Source: an uncultured Clostridia bacterium
Lineage (GTDB): Bacteria; Bacillota; SHA-98; UBA4971
Reading direction: 5' to 3'
Assembly (NCBI GenBank): GCA_900019985.1
Contig: FIZM01000002.1
Coordinates: 1-59,757 of the forward strand
DNA: 59,757 nucleotides
In this document: positions 14,983 through 25,498 of the stretch, one piece after another
Layout of the letters: each line of letters begins with the position of its first letter
How positions within the stretch are numbered: the stretch's first letter is position 1
Position numbers and translations under genes: made by a program
The notes under the pieces: generated by a model
Databases searched by the model: none
What the model was told of the DNA's origin: nothing
The model's input: only the letters and a program-made list of their open reading frames with translations

Positions 14983-15774
14983 TCACAAATAAACCCCTAT
15001 GACTACCATTCCGGCAGTGACTGCCATCCCAGCCAATACATCTCGTGCAGTAAGCTTCATCTGCTTCATCCTGGTGCGTCCTTCGCCGCCGCGATAACAT
15101 CGTGCTTCCATAGCCATGGCAAGCTCATCTGCACGCCGAAACGCATTCACAAACAACGGAACGAGAAGAGGAATCAGGCTTTTTGCCCTTTGAAGCGCAT
15201 TGCCTGTCTCAAAATCCGCGCCTCTGGCCATCTGCGCCTTCATAATCTTCTCAGTCTCTTCAAGCAAAGTAGGAATGAACCTAAGGGCTATAGTCATCAT
15301 CATGGCAAGTTCATGGGCTGGAATTCCCACGCGCCTCATAGGTGACATAAGGTTCTCCAAGCCGTCCGTCAGCTCTATAGGTGATGTAGTCAGCGTCAAG
15401 ATGGAAGTGCCAAGGACCAAAAGCACAAGGCGAAACGCCATTGTAAAGCCGCGAAAGGCCCCCTCATACGTAGCTACCAGCGGACCTATGGAAAAAAGTG
15501 TGCGCCCTTCGTTCATGAAAAGATGAAACCCGAAAGTCAACACAAGGATGAACAAGAGCGGCCTCACGCCGTACAACACGAACCTGACAGGAAGCTGAGC
15601 AACAAGTATGGCACCAAGTATGAAAAGGAACACCAGCCCGTACCCTTGAACCGTATCAACCATAAATAAAATGGTGATGATAACGAGTGTAATAAGGATC
15701 TTTACTCTTGGGTCAAGTCTGTGAACAAACGATGTTCCGGGCATGTACTGACCAAGCGTAATATTACGAAACAC
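14983..15774 (-). CDS. ecfT: Energy-coupling factor transporter transmembrane protein
   Basis: The membrane scaffold of group II ECF transporters, linking the two ATPases to exchangeable substrate-binding S components for vitamins and metals. The 263-residue protein has about five hydrophobic segments and the cytoplasmic coupling motifs ARG (in MKAQMARGADFE) and the related MEARCYRGG, where the usual ARG is ARC. The GTG at 15774 has AAGGCGG 8 nt upstream and overlaps the end of ecfA2; GTG 15783 is the alternative. The genes form ecfA1-ecfA2-ecfT. Confidence 0.93.
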   Translation of the reverse strand: MFRNITLGQYMPGTSFVHRLDPRVKILITLVIITILFMVDTVQGYGLVFLFILGAILVAQLPVRFVLYGVRPLLFILVLTFGFHLFMNEGRTLFSIGPLVATYEGAFRGFTMAFRLVLLVLGTSILTLTTSPIELTDGLENLMSPMRRVGIPAHELAMMMTIALRFIPTLLEETEKIMKAQMARGADFETGNALQRAKSLIPLLVPLFVNAFRRADELAMAMEARCYRGGEGRTRMKQMKLTARDVLAGMAVTAGMVVIGVYL

Positions 15775-16633
15775 CGCTGTCACCGCCTTTGAGAACCCTT
15801 ATAATCTCATGCTTGGCCTCTTCTACAGTGAGGATATCAGTCCTCACATCCATGTTTCGCCTCTTAAGTTCATGCATAAGCCTGGTTACCTGTGGGACTT
15901 CAAGGCCTGCCCTTCGAAGAATATCTTCATTGCTGAAAACATCCTTAGTAGGCCCGTCTGCAATAAGCCTTGCCTTGTGAAGCACTACCACTCTCCTGGC
16001 AAGTTTGGCTACATCCTCCATGCTGTGAGAGACAAGGACTACGGTAAAACCGAATTTCTCATGCAATTCCCTGATCTCAGCAAGGATCGTGTCACGGCCC
16101 CGCGGATCTAAGCCGGAGGCCGGTTCATCCAAGACAATGACAGAAGGTTTCATAGCAATAACCCCTGCCATGGCGACACGCCTCTTCTCTCCTCCCGAGA
16201 GTTCAAAAGGAGATCTGTCACGGAGCTCTTTGTAATCCAGGCCAACCATTTTCATGGCCTCTTGAACTCGGCTTTCCACTTCATCATCGGGAATACCGAT
16301 ATTCCGCGGGCCGAATGCTATGTCTTTGAAGACAGTCTCCTCGAAAAGCTGGTGCTCAGGGTACTGAAACACAAGGCCGACCTTTTGCCGTATTGACTTA
16401 AGCCCAACACCTTTTCCCCAGATATCCACTTCATCAACGAATATCCGCCCTTTTGTCGGCTTAAGCAAGCCGTTAAAGTGTTGAATCAAGGTCGACTTTC
16501 CTGAACCGGTCTCCCCGACTATTGCTACGAACTCTCCGTCGTTTATCTCGAACGTTACATCGTCAATAGCGCATCGCTCAAACGGGGTGCCGGGATTATA
16601 CGTGTGGCTAAGGTTCTCTACCCGGATAGACAC
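15764..16633 (-). CDS. ecfA2: ECF transporter ATP-binding protein EcfA2
   Basis: One of two ABC ATPases powering the ECF module. Walker A GETGSGKST, the Q-loop in VFQYPEHQLF, signature LSGGEKRRVAMAG and Walker B VIVLDEPASGLDP are complete in 289 residues. I start it at GTG 16633, where GGATGTGAT gives a near-perfect ribosome site; GTG 16654 would add 7 residues inside the end of ecfA1. It overlaps ecfT by 11 nt. EcfA2 usually pairs with EcfA1 as an asymmetric dimer. Confidence 0.94.
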   Translation of the reverse strand: MSIRVENLSHTYNPGTPFERCAIDDVTFEINDGEFVAIVGETGSGKSTLIQHFNGLLKPTKGRIFVDEVDIWGKGVGLKSIRQKVGLVFQYPEHQLFEETVFKDIAFGPRNIGIPDDEVESRVQEAMKMVGLDYKELRDRSPFELSGGEKRRVAMAGVIAMKPSVIVLDEPASGLDPRGRDTILAEIRELHEKFGFTVVLVSHSMEDVAKLARRVVVLHKARLIADGPTKDVFSNEDILRRAGLEVPQVTRLMHELKRRNMDVRTDILTVEEAKHEIIRVLKGGDSGVS

Positions 16634-16637
16634 AGTA

Positions 16638-17522
16638 TCACATCCACTCCCCACTCGAAGACTGAGCGCTGCCTAGCTTTGATCCGCATAGCGCATCTGC
16701 AAACTCATGGACTGTCAGCACATCGAGGGGAATCTCTACCCCACTTCTAGCCAGCTCGTGAGCTAATTGTGTGACCTGGGGAACATCAAGATGAAGCCGC
16801 CTTATAGCTTCCACCTGGCTGAAAACATTTCTCGGGGCATCATCCATGACAATCCTTCCCGCATCCATCACTATTACCCTGTCGCAAAGAGCAGCCTCAT
16901 TCATGAAATGGGTGATAAGGACAACAGTAATACCGTCTTCTTTGTTAAGCCTCTTTACCGTATCAAGGACCTCCCGCCTGCCTGAAGGATCAAGCATAGC
17001 AGTAGGTTCATCAAGGACAATACACTCAGGCCTCATAGCAAGGACTCCTGCTATGGCTACGCGCTGCTTCTGTCCTCCTGACAAAAGATGAGGGGCATGG
17101 CGCTTATGCTCTGACATACCCACCCATTCTAAAGCCAGATCCACTCTTTTTCGGATCTCATCAGGTGGGACTCCCAGGTTTTCAGGGCCGAATGCGACGT
17201 CTTCCTCAACTGTTGTAGAGACTATCTGGTTATCCGGATTCTGAAAGACCATACCGACGGTCTGACGGATTTTCCAAAGATGGCGTGAATCTTTCGTGTC
17301 CATCCCGTTTACACGGACCGCACCCGAAGTTGGGAGGAACAAGGCATTAAAGTGCTTGGCCAATGTTGACTTACCTGACCCATTACGTCCGATGACAGCC
17401 ACGAATTCACCACGTGCAATGGAAAGGTTGATCCCGTCTAAAGCCGGCACATCTGTCCCGTCCGAACTGTAAGAATAGACTAGGTTTTCTGCTTCTATGA
17501 TTTTGTCGCTGATTCGGTTCAA
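16638..17522 (-). CDS. ecfA1: ECF transporter ATP-binding protein EcfA1
   Basis: First ATPase of the energy-coupling factor module: Walker [21 protein letters not shown]-loop, signature [13 protein letters not shown] and Walker [14 protein letters not shown]. The start is TTG 17522, 9 nt after AGGAGG; an upstream TTG at 17528 is too close to the site. About 294 residues. Located between rplQ and ecfA2 as in most Firmicutes, so the general ECF module is made alongside ribosomal proteins. S components are not in the window. Confidence 0.94.
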   Translation of the reverse strand: MNRISDKIIEAENLVYSYSSDGTDVPALDGINLSIARGEFVAVIGRNGSGKSTLAKHFNALFLPTSGAVRVNGMDTKDSRHLWKIRQTVGMVFQNPDNQIVSTTVEEDVAFGPENLGVPPDEIRKRVDLALEWVGMSEHKRHAPHLLSGGQKQRVAIAGVLAMRPECIVLDEPTAMLDPSGRREVLDTVKRLNKEDGITVVLITHFMNEAALCDRVIVMDAGRIVMDDAPRNVFSQVEAIRRLHLDVPQVTQLAHELARSGVEIPLDVLTVHEFADALCGSKLGSAQSSSGEWM

Positions 17523-17635
17523 CCTCAAAAACCTCCTAAAACCTGCAAAAAGTGCGCATCAGCGCACTCATGCCAGGTCCCTACAAGAGGCTTATAAGAA
17601 AACACTAAAGTAGGAAAAATACTAAAAGCAGATTC

Positions 17636-17974
17636 TCACACCAGCTCCATTATTACTTCAAGTGCACCATCGCCACGACGCTCCCCGAGCTTGACGATGC
17701 GCACATAGCCGCCGTCACGGTCGTTATACCGAGGAGCTATGGTATCAAACAGCTTCTTTGTGACCTTAGGGTCTATAACATAGGCCTCTACCAGTCTGCG
17801 TGCGTGCAGATCCCCTCGCTTTGCCAAGGTTATCAGCTTCTCGGCCTCGGGCTTAACGAGTTTTGCCTTGCCCATAGTAGTGCGAATCCTCTCATGCTCA
17901 AAAAGCGAGGTTACAGAGTTTCGGAACATGGCTTTTCTATGCGCGCCGGTTCGTCCCAGTTTTCCGCAACTCAC
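17636..17974 (-). CDS. rplQ: 50S ribosomal protein L17
   Basis: A 112-residue large-subunit protein located near the exit tunnel. [15 protein letters not shown] at the start and the [16 protein letters not shown] segment near the end identify it. The GTG start at 17974 has GGAGG 9 nt upstream. It follows rpoA as the last gene of the alpha operon. Confidence 0.98.
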   Translation of the reverse strand: MSCGKLGRTGAHRKAMFRNSVTSLFEHERIRTTMGKAKLVKPEAEKLITLAKRGDLHARRLVEAYVIDPKVTKKLFDTIAPRYNDRDGGYVRIVKLGERRGDGALEVIMELV

Positions 17975-18005
17975 TGCCTAATCCCTCCAAAATCCCTTGA
18001 CAGCT

Positions 18006-18950
18006 TTACTCCTGATCATCAGACGGACGAAGCGTAAGCCCATGCTCTGCCAGTTTAGACTTGACTTCCGCCAGTGATTTCTTGCCAAGGTTTCTTATTT
18101 TCATCATGTCTTCTTCTGTTTTCTTAATAAGCTCTTCAACGGCATTAATACCTGCTCTCTTCAGGCAATTATAAGAGCGTACAGACAGATCCAGTTCTTC
18201 GATGGGTAGATCAAGCACCTTGTCTTTGGTATCTTCTGTCTTGTCTACCATTATCTCAACATCCTGGACCTCTTCTGTTAGGGTTGTGAACAGCTCCAGA
18301 TAGCTGGTTAGCACCTTCGCTGATAGGCTCACAGCCTCCTTAGGAGATATGCTCCCATCAGTCCAGGTTTCAAGGATCAGCCTGTCGTAATCAATCACCT
18401 GTCCGACTCGGGTATCCTCAACAACGTAGTTAACCCTTTTCACAGGCGAGAAAAGCGAATCTACAGGTATAACACCGATAACCGGCTCTAACTTGCGTTT
18501 CTCGGCAGGCAGGTATCCTCTACCTTTCTCCACCATGATCTCCATATAGAGCCTGCCGTCCTTATCAAGGGTAGCAATGTGAAGATCAGGATTTAGGATT
18601 TCCACATCAGCATCGGCAATAATATCTGCAGCGGTTACCTCTCCCTCGCCTTCCGCTTCAATACGGAGGGTTTTGGGTTCATCAGTATGCATCTTAACCA
18701 GGAGCTCCTTAAGATTCAAGATTATGTCGACAGTATCCTCGACAACCCCGGGTATCACTGAAAACTCATGGAGAACTCCTTCTATCTTCACGTATGCAAC
18801 AGCAGCGCCTGGCAGAGAAGACAGCAATACCCTGCGCAAGGAGTTTCCTAAAGTTATCCCGTAGCCCCGCTCGAGAGGTTCCACCACGAATCTTCCGTAG
18901 GTATCCGTGAGCTCTTCACACTCGATCCTAGGCTTCTCAATTTCAATCAT
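18006..18950 (-). CDS. rpoA: RNA polymerase alpha subunit
   Basis: A 314-residue alpha subunit. The N-terminal domain (about 1-228) dimerises and seeds assembly with beta and beta-prime; [20 protein letters not shown] is the conserved assembly segment. A linker leads to the C-terminal domain (about 245-305) with the [19 protein letters not shown] and [14 protein letters not shown] motifs that bind UP elements and activators. It lies between rpsD and rplQ in the standard alpha operon. Confidence 0.98.
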   Translation of the reverse strand: MIEIEKPRIECEELTDTYGRFVVEPLERGYGITLGNSLRRVLLSSLPGAAVAYVKIEGVLHEFSVIPGVVEDTVDIILNLKELLVKMHTDEPKTLRIEAEGEGEVTAADIIADADVEILNPDLHIATLDKDGRLYMEIMVEKGRGYLPAEKRKLEPVIGVIPVDSLFSPVKRVNYVVEDTRVGQVIDYDRLILETWTDGSISPKEAVSLSAKVLTSYLELFTTLTEEVQDVEIMVDKTEDTKDKVLDLPIEELDLSVRSYNCLKRAGINAVEELIKKTEEDMMKIRNLGKKSLAEVKSKLAEHGLTLRPSDDQE

Positions 18951-19020
18951 TCAAGTCTCCCTCCTGGTCCCTGCAGTTGGTGTCTGATACAAAGCGTACA
19001 CGTAAGCGAATCCATACAGA

Positions 19021-19650
19021 TTACCTTGAGTACAGCTCAACCACCATATGTTCCTGCACAGGAACGTCAATCTGTTCTCTACTCGGTAGACTAACTATTG
19101 TAGCAGTGAGACCGTCTTCATGAAGAGATAGCCATTCCGGAATCGTGCGATCCCCTGCTGTCTCCAAAGCCTTCCTGAAGGGGACAAGCTCACGGCTTTT
19201 TTCACGGACCCCTACGACATCCCCAGCTTTGACCAGATAAGAAGGGATATCAACTTTGCGGCCGTTAACCTCAATATGCCCATGCATCACCATTTGACGC
19301 GCTTCCGGTCTGGATGAAGCAAAACCAAGCCTGTACACAACATTATCAAGCCTGGACTCGAGGATCTGAAGCAAAGCTTCACCGGTAATCATACCCCGAG
19401 CTCTGACTGCCATATCGAAGTACCTTGCGAACTGCTTCTCCAGCACGCCATAAGTGCGGCGGAGCTTTTGCTTTTCACGCAACTGCAGGGCATATTCTGA
19501 AGCCTTCCTACGACCTACCCCGTGCTCACCCGGAGGATACGGTCTCCTGTCTATTGCGCACTTCTCAGTATAGCATCTGTCACCTTTAAGATATAGTTTT
19601 AGCCCTTCGCGGCGGCACAGCCTGCACACTGGGCCGGTATACCTTGCCAT
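19021..19650 (-). CDS. rpsD: 30S ribosomal protein S4
   Basis: A 209-residue primary 16S rRNA binder that nucleates 30S assembly. The N-terminus has the zinc-binding version (CRLCRREG followed by CYTEKC), and the S4 RNA-binding domain begins near [15 protein letters not shown] 19650 (MARYTG) is the true start; the open frame upstream reaches into rpsK. Placement between rpsK and rpoA is the Firmicutes-like and general bacterial alpha-operon order. Confidence 0.98.
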   Translation of the reverse strand: MARYTGPVCRLCRREGLKLYLKGDRCYTEKCAIDRRPYPPGEHGVGRRKASEYALQLREKQKLRRTYGVLEKQFARYFDMAVRARGMITGEALLQILESRLDNVVYRLGFASSRPEARQMVMHGHIEVNGRKVDIPSYLVKAGDVVGVREKSRELVPFRKALETAGDRTIPEWLSLHEDGLTATIVSLPSREQIDVPVQEHMVVELYSR

Positions 19651-19685
19651 ATAAGTTGCCACCTCCAAATGGAGTCTTCTTTCAC

Positions 19686-20078
19686 CTACACTCGCCTTCT
19701 CTTCGGCGGTCTGCACCCGTTATGAGGAATGGGAGTTACGTCTTTTATCATGCTCACTTCGAGCCCTGCAGCCTGAAGTGCTCTAATAGCCGCCTCTCTC
19801 CCGGAACCAGGGCCTTTTACCAAGACCTCTATCTGACGCATGCCGTGCTCCATGGCAGTCTTGGCAGCAGCCTCAGCAGCCAACTGGGCAGCAAAGGGAG
19901 TCCCTTTCCTTGACCCCTTAAACCCTGAGGTCCCTGAACTTGCCCAAGCCACGACATTGCCCTGGGGATCCGTTATTGTAACAATAGTATTGTTAAATGT
20001 TGAACGAATATGGGCGACACCGCTCTCTATATTCTTTCTTTCGCGTCTTCTAAGCCTTGTTGTTCGCCTCTTAGCCAC
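19686..20078 (-). CDS. rpsK: 30S ribosomal protein S11
   Basis: A 130-residue platform protein next to the mRNA exit site. [18 protein letters not shown] and [20 protein letters not shown] are diagnostic, as is the basic tail [11 protein letters not shown]. The start is GTG 20078 after AAGGGGAG. Between rpsM and rpsD in the alpha operon. Confidence 0.98.
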   Translation of the reverse strand: MAKRRTTRLRRRERKNIESGVAHIRSTFNNTIVTITDPQGNVVAWASSGTSGFKGSRKGTPFAAQLAAEAAAKTAMEHGMRQIEVLVKGPGSGREAAIRALQAAGLEVSMIKDVTPIPHNGCRPPKRRRV

Positions 20079-20113
20079 GCTAAGCGCTCCCCTTTCTCCC
20101 TATCGCTAAAAGT

Positions 20114-20485
20114 TTATCTCGACCTTCGGGCACCAACTGTCTTCCTCGGGCCTTTCCTCGTCCTTGCATTAGTCCTGGTACGTTGCCCTCTGACAGGCAG
20201 GCCTCTACGATGACGCAGCCCGCGGTAGGAGCCAATGTCCATAAGCCTCTTTACGTGGGCAGCATTCTCCGCTCGGAGCTCGCCTTCCACCTTGTAGTCT
20301 CTGTCAATGACTTCTCTGAGGCGTGCTATCTCGTCCTCAGTAAGATCCCTAACCCTGGTATAAGGGTCTACGTCTGTCTTTTCAACGATTTCCATCGCAG
20401 TAGACCTTCCTATACCATAGATATAGGTTAAGGCAATGGCAATTCTCTTATCCCTTGGGAGGTCAACTCCTGCAATTCTAGCCAT
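20114..20485 (-). CDS. rpsM: 30S ribosomal protein S13
   Basis: A 123-residue head protein that contacts the P-site tRNA and forms intersubunit bridges with the 50S subunit. [14 protein letters not shown] at the start, [10 protein letters not shown] and the basic C-terminal [12 protein letters not shown] segment are conserved. Directly after rpmJ with a 20-bp gap. Confidence 0.98.
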   Translation of the reverse strand: MARIAGVDLPRDKRIAIALTYIYGIGRSTAMEIVEKTDVDPYTRVRDLTEDEIARLREVIDRDYKVEGELRAENAAHVKRLMDIGSYRGLRHRRGLPVRGQRTRTNARTRKGPRKTVGARRSR

Positions 20486-20505
20486 TTATGCGCTTCACCT
20501 CCACC

Positions 20506-20619
20506 CTAACCCTGACGCTGCTTGTGCTTAGGGTTTTCACAAATCACCATTACGGTGCCCTTACGCTTGATTATCTTGCACTTGTCACATATTTTCTTTA
20601 CAGATGGTCTGACTTTCAT
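20506..20619 (-). CDS. rpmJ: 50S ribosomal protein L36
   Basis: A 37-residue zinc-ribbon protein, found by reading the gap between infA and rpsM. It begins [15 protein letters not shown] and carries the C-x2-C-x12-C-x4-H zinc site of the C+ type. The ATG at 20619 is preceded by GGAGG and a run of seven T on the coding strand. Confidence 0.97.
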   Translation of the reverse strand: MKVRPSVKKICDKCKIIKRKGTVMVICENPKHKQRQG

Positions 20620-20651
20620 AAAAAAACCTCCCGGCGCAACATCACAACACA

Positions 20652-20870
20652 TCACTTAAACCGATATGTTATCCTGCCTCTCGACAGGTCATACGGAGAC
20701 AACTCTACTGTTACCCTGTCCCCAGGTAAGATCCTGATAAAATGCATGCGCATTTTCCCGGACACGTGAGCGAGAACCCTATGCCCGTTTTCCAGCTCAA
20801 CTCTGAACATTGCATTAGGCAACGCCTCTATGACGGTTCCCTCTACCTCAATCGCGTCCTTCTTACCCAT
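20652..20870 (-). CDS. infA: Translation initiation factor IF-1
   Basis: A 72-residue OB-fold protein that binds the 30S A site during initiation. The sequence from [28 protein letters not shown] to the [13 protein letters not shown] end is typical. Its start overlaps the end of the KOW-domain gene by 8 nt, and rpmJ follows 32 nt later. Confidence 0.98.
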   Translation of the reverse strand: MGKKDAIEVEGTVIEALPNAMFRVELENGHRVLAHVSGKMRMHFIRILPGDRVTVELSPYDLSRGRITYRFK

Positions 20871-21159
20871 TGGAACAGCCCGCCCTTTCTGATCTGGCTT
20901 TCTTGATTGCCTTCAAAGCTTCACATACCTCCTCATTAGTTATGTCTATCCCCTGGAGGAGTTTTTCCCTGATGGAGTTGCTTACGACCCGCGTCATCAT
21001 AATATGCCTGATGTTCTTCTTCTTAGGTTTAGACACGGGCCTGTAGTATCCGTCAACAACTGCAACCGTAGTGTCGTTTAGAATCTCAGTTATTATATAA
21101 TACCTGCCTTTGTCCCTGCCTGCCGCGGATACGACAAATTGACCTAACTCAGGTTCCAT
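20863..21159 (-). CDS. KOW-domain RNA-binding protein (L14e/L27e-like)
   Basis: A 98-residue basic protein with an N-terminal KOW motif ([20 protein letters not shown]) and a C-terminal helical segment of about 50 residues. Related small proteins sit between map and infA in many Clostridia and resemble the archaeal/eukaryotic L14e family, so a ribosome-associated or RNA-binding role is likely, though I know of no defined function. ATG 21159 with GGAGG 10 nt upstream is chosen over TTG 21177. Confidence 0.85.
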   Translation of the reverse strand: MEPELGQFVVSAAGRDKGRYYIITEILNDTTVAVVDGYYRPVSKPKKKNIRHIMMTRVVSNSIREKLLQGIDITNEEVCEALKAIKKARSERAGCSNG

Positions 21160-21178
21160 TTCAGTCTGTCCTCCCAAA

Positions 21179-21946
21179 CTAGAGAGCAGTGAGTATTACC
21201 GGACCATCCCTGGTCACAGCGATTGTATGCTCAAAATGGGCTGACAGCGAACTGTCGCAGGTAACGACTGTCCAGTTATCCGCAAGAGTCTTCACTTCAG
21301 GGCTACCGGCGTTTACCATAGGTTCTATGGCTAACGTCATTCCTTCGGCCAACACAGGGCCTGGTTCCCCACGGATCACAAAGTTGGGGATTGCAGGCTC
21401 TTCATGAAGTTTACGCCCCACTCCGTGCCCTGATAAAGCTTTAACAATGGAAAATCCCTTTGACTCAACATGGCTCTGTATCGCTCTGGATATATCAGCT
21501 ATCCGCATGCCAACTCGTGCCTGCTCAATGCCGCGGTAAAGAGAATCTTCAGTGACTCGCATAAGCTCCATGGCTCGCTTTGAAACTGTACCCACAGGAA
21601 ACGTCATTGCACTGTCACAGTGAAATCCCTCAACCTCAGCGCCTACGTCAATGCTGACTATATCTCCTTCAACCAGTCTTCTGCTGCCCGGAATGCCGTG
21701 GACAACTTCTTCGTTAATAGACACGCAGACACTTGCCGGAAAACCATACAGGCCTTTAAATGACGGACTAGCACCTTTACTTGTAATGAACTCCTCGGCA
21801 TATTTGTCAATGTCTTTTGTAGTAATCCCAGGCCGTATAAGCTTACTTAACTCATTCAGAAGCTCTGCCAGTATGCGGCCTGACCTTTTCATAATATCAA
21901 TTTCTTCAGGGGTTTTGCAAATAACCAATGGAGATATTCTTCTCAA
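21179..21946 (-). CDS. map: Methionine aminopeptidase type I
   Basis: Removes the N-terminal methionine from nascent proteins. In 255 residues it shows the pita-bread fold metal ligands: Asp in SIDVGAEVEGFHCDSAMTF (two Asp), His in SGHGVGRKLHEEP, and Glu in LAIEPMVN and HFEHTIAV. The start is TTG 21946 with GGAAGG 8 nt upstream. It lies between adk and the KOW-domain gene, two bases after adk. Confidence 0.97.
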   Translation of the reverse strand: MRRISPLVICKTPEEIDIMKRSGRILAELLNELSKLIRPGITTKDIDKYAEEFITSKGASPSFKGLYGFPASVCVSINEEVVHGIPGSRRLVEGDIVSIDVGAEVEGFHCDSAMTFPVGTVSKRAMELMRVTEDSLYRGIEQARVGMRIADISRAIQSHVESKGFSIVKALSGHGVGRKLHEEPAIPNFVIRGEPGPVLAEGMTLAIEPMVNAGSPEVKTLADNWTVVTCDSSLSAHFEHTIAVTRDGPVILTAL

Positions 21947-21948
21947 TA

Positions 21949-22599
21949 CTATTTCCTTCCTTGAACCATAGAAATAATCGTCTCCAGGACCTTATCGGCA
22001 TCCTCTTCACCGTCGACCGTCTTTAAGATACCACGGCCTCTGTAATAGTCAACGACAGGTTCTGTCTGTGCCTTATACACCTTTAGGCGCTCACGCACAG
22101 TCTCTGCCTTGTCATCTATCCGCTGATAAATGTGGCCTTCGCACCTGGTGCATTTTCCGTCTTCAGGCGGCGGGTTGTTGGTCATATGATACAAGGCCCC
22201 GCATTTTGCACAGATCCTCCGGCCTGCAATCCTCTTTTCAACAACATCTTCCCCTGCATCGATGTAAATCACTGCATCCAGCGGAACTCCGAGGCCTTTC
22301 AGGATCTCATCTAAAGCTTCAGCTTGAGCCACGTCTCGCGGAAATCCGTCAAGGATAAATCCGGCCTCACAGTCAGCGTTGCTCAACCTGTCTTTTACAA
22401 GGCCTATAGTAATCTCATTAGGGACAAGCTTCCCTGAATCAAGATACTCCTTCGCGGAAATGCCTAGGGGTGTCTTTTGGGATATTGCTTCTCGAAACAT
22501 ATCTCCTGTTGATATATGCGGCACACCAAGACGTTGGCTGAGCCTTACCGCCTGCGTACCTTTTCCGACCCCAGGAGGGCCTAGGAGAACGAGACGCAT
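21949..22599 (-). CDS. adk: Adenylate kinase
   Basis: Interconverts ATP plus AMP with 2 ADP. The P-loop GPPGVGKGTQ (8-17) and the DGFPRDVAQAEAL AMP-binding segment are present. This is the long, zinc-containing form: the LID has two CxxC pairs (CAKCG and CTRCEG), usual in Gram-positive bacteria. 216 residues, between secY and map. Confidence 0.98.
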   Translation of the reverse strand: MRLVLLGPPGVGKGTQAVRLSQRLGVPHISTGDMFREAISQKTPLGISAKEYLDSGKLVPNEITIGLVKDRLSNADCEAGFILDGFPRDVAQAEALDEILKGLGVPLDAVIYIDAGEDVVEKRIAGRRICAKCGALYHMTNNPPPEDGKCTRCEGHIYQRIDDKAETVRERLKVYKAQTEPVVDYYRGRGILKTVDGEEDADKVLETIISMVQGRK

Positions 22600-22619
22600 A
22601 TCTTAAATCCTCCCACTAT

Positions 22620-23870
22620 CTACTTCATAAAGCCTTCATACTGCCTCATCAGCAGCTGAGCCTCGATTTGCTTCATAGTGTCAAGTGCGACACCTACCAT
22701 GATAAGAAGGGCCGTTCCACCGAAAGCTGCTCCGCTCAGTTTTGTAACATTGGTTACGATATTTGGCGCTATGGCTACTACAGCCAGGAACAATCCACCG
22801 ACAAAAGTCAGCCTTCCAAGGATTCTTTCCAAGTACTCCACTGTAGGCCTTCCTGGACGGATGCCGGGGATGAATCCACCGTACTTCTTCAGGTTATTGG
22901 ACACGTCATTAACGTTAAATGTCATGGCGGTATAGAAGTACGTAAATCCTATGATTAGCAGCGAGTAGACAATCATATACGAAACGCTGTCACCCTGCAG
23001 CCAATCAGACATAAAGGCTAGTTTAGGCACAAACTGCGCTATGGTAGCAGGAAATGCCAAAAGAGATGAAGCAAAGATAACCGGGATTACTCCTGCCTGG
23101 TTTACGCTAAGGGGAATGTGCGTACTCTGACCTCCGTAAACTTTGCGCCCAACCACGCGCTTTGCATATTGAACAGGGATTCTGCGGTTTGCCAAAGTAA
23201 TTGCCACTACTGCGAATATCGATACCAGACTTATGACCACATATAGTAGTGCACTGACTATACCGACTCCACCCTCGCCTACACTTACAATCAAGCCGCG
23301 GAATGTTGCAGGCAGCCTTGCTATGATACCTGTAAAGATAATAAGTGATATGCCGTTTCCTATTCCGTTCTCAGAGATTTTCTCACCTAACCACATGACA
23401 AAAGCGGTCCCTGCAGTCAACGTCGCGATAATCAAGAGGACTGACACAGTGCCTGTGTCGTCAAGTGCACCTCGTATACCGAAGGTGGTGGCAGTACCCT
23501 GGATAACTGCAAGGATCATCGCACCGTATCTCGTATACTGAGACAGCTTCTTTCTCCCTTCTACCCCGGACTTCGCCATCTCTTCGAAACTCGGTATCAC
23601 TACCTGCAGTAGCTGCATAACAATGGATGAGGTGATGTACGGCCCTACACCCATCGCGAATACTGTAAACCTCATGAGGGCTCCGCCTGCGAATAAATCG
23701 AGAAATTGAAATAGCCCGGCTTCTCCGAAGATCTGCGCGAGCTCAGCAACGTTCACCCCTGGAACGGGGATAAACGATGCCACACGGTAGACGGCAAGCA
23801 TCCCAATGGTGTACAGAATCTTTTTCCTCAGTTCCGGGATCCTGAAGGCGCTGGCAAGTGCTCCTAGCAA
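22620..23870 (-). CDS. secY: Protein translocase subunit SecY
   Basis: The ten-helix channel of the Sec translocase. 416 residues with the conserved start FRIPELRKKILYTIGMLAVYRV, the plug/TM2 region after FIPVPGVN, and the cytosolic C5 loop GFIPGIRPGRPT needed for SecA and ribosome contact. It follows rplO by one base, as in the spc operon generally, and pairs with SecE encoded at 49126. Confidence 0.98.
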   Translation of the reverse strand: MLGALASAFRIPELRKKILYTIGMLAVYRVASFIPVPGVNVAELAQIFGEAGLFQFLDLFAGGALMRFTVFAMGVGPYITSSIVMQLLQVVIPSFEEMAKSGVEGRKKLSQYTRYGAMILAVIQGTATTFGIRGALDDTGTVSVLLIIATLTAGTAFVMWLGEKISENGIGNGISLIIFTGIIARLPATFRGLIVSVGEGGVGIVSALLYVVISLVSIFAVVAITLANRRIPVQYAKRVVGRKVYGGQSTHIPLSVNQAGVIPVIFASSLLAFPATIAQFVPKLAFMSDWLQGDSVSYMIVYSLLIIGFTYFYTAMTFNVNDVSNNLKKYGGFIPGIRPGRPTVEYLERILGRLTFVGGLFLAVVAIAPNIVTNVTKLSGAAFGGTALLIMVGVALDTMKQIEAQLLMRQYEGFMK

Positions 23871-23871
23871 C

Positions 23872-24312
23872 CTATATCACCTCGACTTTGCCGCCTGCTT
23901 GTTCAATCTTCTCCACTGCAGATCGGCTAAATGCATGGGCCCTGACGACAAAAGGCTTATTTACTTCGCCGTCTCCCAAGATCTTTATACGGTCGCGAGC
24001 CCGCTTGATTATGCCTGATTCTCGAAGCGTCTCAGGCGAAATAACCGTATTCTCATCAAACCTGTCCAAGTCACGCAAATTGACAGGTACATATCTAACC
24101 TTAAAAGGATTGGTAAATCCGCGCTTCGGAATACGCCTGACTAGAGGCATCTGTCCGCCTTCAAACATAGGGCCTTTTGTACCGCCGGACCTTGACCTTT
24201 GTCCCTTGTGACCCCGGCCTGAAGTCTTGCCTAGGCCGCTCCCGATACCTCTACCGACCCTTTTTTTAGCTCGTTTGGCGCCTTCCGGCAGGGACAGTTT
24301 ATCAAGTCTCAA
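23872..24312 (-). CDS. rplO: 50S ribosomal protein L15
   Basis: A 146-residue assembly protein. The glycine/arginine-rich [20 protein letters not shown] stretch near the N-terminus is diagnostic. I chose TTG 24312, 8 nt after AGGAGG, which gives the family-type start; GTG 24321 is too close to the ribosome site. Confidence 0.97.
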   Translation of the reverse strand: MRLDKLSLPEGAKRAKKRVGRGIGSGLGKTSGRGHKGQRSRSGGTKGPMFEGGQMPLVRRIPKRGFTNPFKVRYVPVNLRDLDRFDENTVISPETLRESGIIKRARDRIKILGDGEVNKPFVVRAHAFSRSAVEKIEQAGGKVEVI

Positions 24313-24324
24313 TGGAGCCACCTC

Positions 24325-24504
24325 CTATTCCGTGACTTCTTCCACATCCACCAGATGAGCAACTTTAATAATCATCCCTCTGACAGCAGGGTTATCAGGA
24401 AGATAGCGAGACTGGTTAAGCTTTCTAAGCCCAAGTGCCCTGACTGTTGCCCTCTGGTCTTTCGGCCTCCCTATAGTGCTCCGTTTTAAAGTGACCTTAA
24501 GCAT
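24325..24504 (-). CDS. rpmD: 50S ribosomal protein L30
   Basis: A 59-residue protein beginning [18 protein letters not shown], typical for bacterial L30. ATG 24504 has AGGAG 9 nt upstream and gives the normal length. ATG 24549 with AGGGG upstream would add 15 residues not seen in the family, and a TTG at 24570 overlaps rpsE. The start remains slightly uncertain. Confidence 0.95.
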   Translation of the reverse strand: MLKVTLKRSTIGRPKDQRATVRALGLRKLNQSRYLPDNPAVRGMIIKVAHLVDVEEVTE

Positions 24505-24562
24505 CCTCTTTATCTCCTGACTATCTTTGGTGTTATCATTTCCTAACATCTGCCACACCCCT

Positions 24563-25057
24563 CTAGCCAAGGATCTCTTCGACAGACTTTCCTCTGCGCT
24601 TTGCTACATCCTCTGCGCGAGTCAGCGACTTAAGTCCCTGAACTGTGGCACGAACGACGTTGAACGGATTGGCAGATCCTAGTGATTTCGTAAGAATGTC
24701 GCGAATACCGGCCAGCTCTACAACGGCTCTTACCGGACCCCCGGCAATCACTCCTGTACCCGGTGAAGCAGGTTTTAGCAAGACGCTGCCTGCGCCGGCC
24801 TTTCCCACAACCTCATGGGGAATGGTAGTCCCGACAATAGGAACCTCAAACATGTTCTTCTTTGCCTCTTCGGCTCCCTTGCGAATGGCTTCTGCGACTT
24901 CAGCCGCTTTTCCGACTCCTGTCCCTACGCGCCCATTGCCATCGCCTACAACCACGAGGGCGCGAAAACTCCGGGTACGTCCTCCTTTGGTTGTCTTAGC
25001 CACAGGGTCTATATTTACGACTTTTTCCATGAGTTCCGGACTTTCCATATCTATCAT
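24563..25057 (-). CDS. rpsE: 30S ribosomal protein S5
   Basis: About 164 residues. It has the double-stranded RNA-binding-like N-terminal domain ([19 protein letters not shown]) and the [18 protein letters not shown] segment of the C-terminal domain. S5 works with S4 and S12 in decoding fidelity. The ATG at 25057 is favoured by an upstream GGTGAT; GTG 25069 is the alternative. Confidence 0.97.
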   Translation of the reverse strand: MIDMESPELMEKVVNIDPVAKTTKGGRTRSFRALVVVGDGNGRVGTGVGKAAEVAEAIRKGAEEAKKNMFEVPIVGTTIPHEVVGKAGAGSVLLKPASPGTGVIAGGPVRAVVELAGIRDILTKSLGSANPFNVVRATVQGLKSLTRAEDVAKRRGKSVEEILG

Positions 25058-25084
25058 TATCTCAATCACCCACTTCCCCGGACC

Positions 25085-25453
25085 TTAAAACTCAAGTCCG
25101 CTTTCGCGAGCTCCTTCTGCTAAAGCAGCAACTCTACCATGATAAAGGTTGCCTCCGCGATCAAACACTACTTGCTTGATACCTTTTGCCTGCGCCTTCT
25201 CGCCGATAAGCTTGCCTACCAAACGTGCAGCCTCAACATTGCCGCCGTTTTTCACCTGGGATCTAATCTCCGGGTCAAGGCTGGATGCAAAGGCTAAAGT
25301 AGTCCCGCTTTGATCGTCAATAATCTGAGCATAAATATGCTTCAGAGACCTGGCTACTGCAAGACGGGGCCTATCTTGCGTACCTGATATTCGTTTTCTT
25401 ATGCGGCGATGTCTTCTTGCTCTCGCAACTTTTCTATCTTCGCGCTTGAACAT
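25085..25453 (-). CDS. rplR: 50S ribosomal protein L18
   Basis: A 122-residue 5S rRNA-binding protein. [20 protein letters not shown] at the start and [21 protein letters not shown] near the end are conserved. Together with L5 (26723) it forms the central protuberance with 5S rRNA. Confidence 0.98.
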   Translation of the reverse strand: MFKREDRKVARARRHRRIRKRISGTQDRPRLAVARSLKHIYAQIIDDQSGTTLAFASSLDPEIRSQVKNGGNVEAARLVGKLIGEKAQAKGIKQVVFDRGGNLYHGRVAALAEGARESGLEF

Positions 25454-25498
25454 GCCTTACCCCACCCTTCATACGTTCCACTACCTGCCGGCAGATTA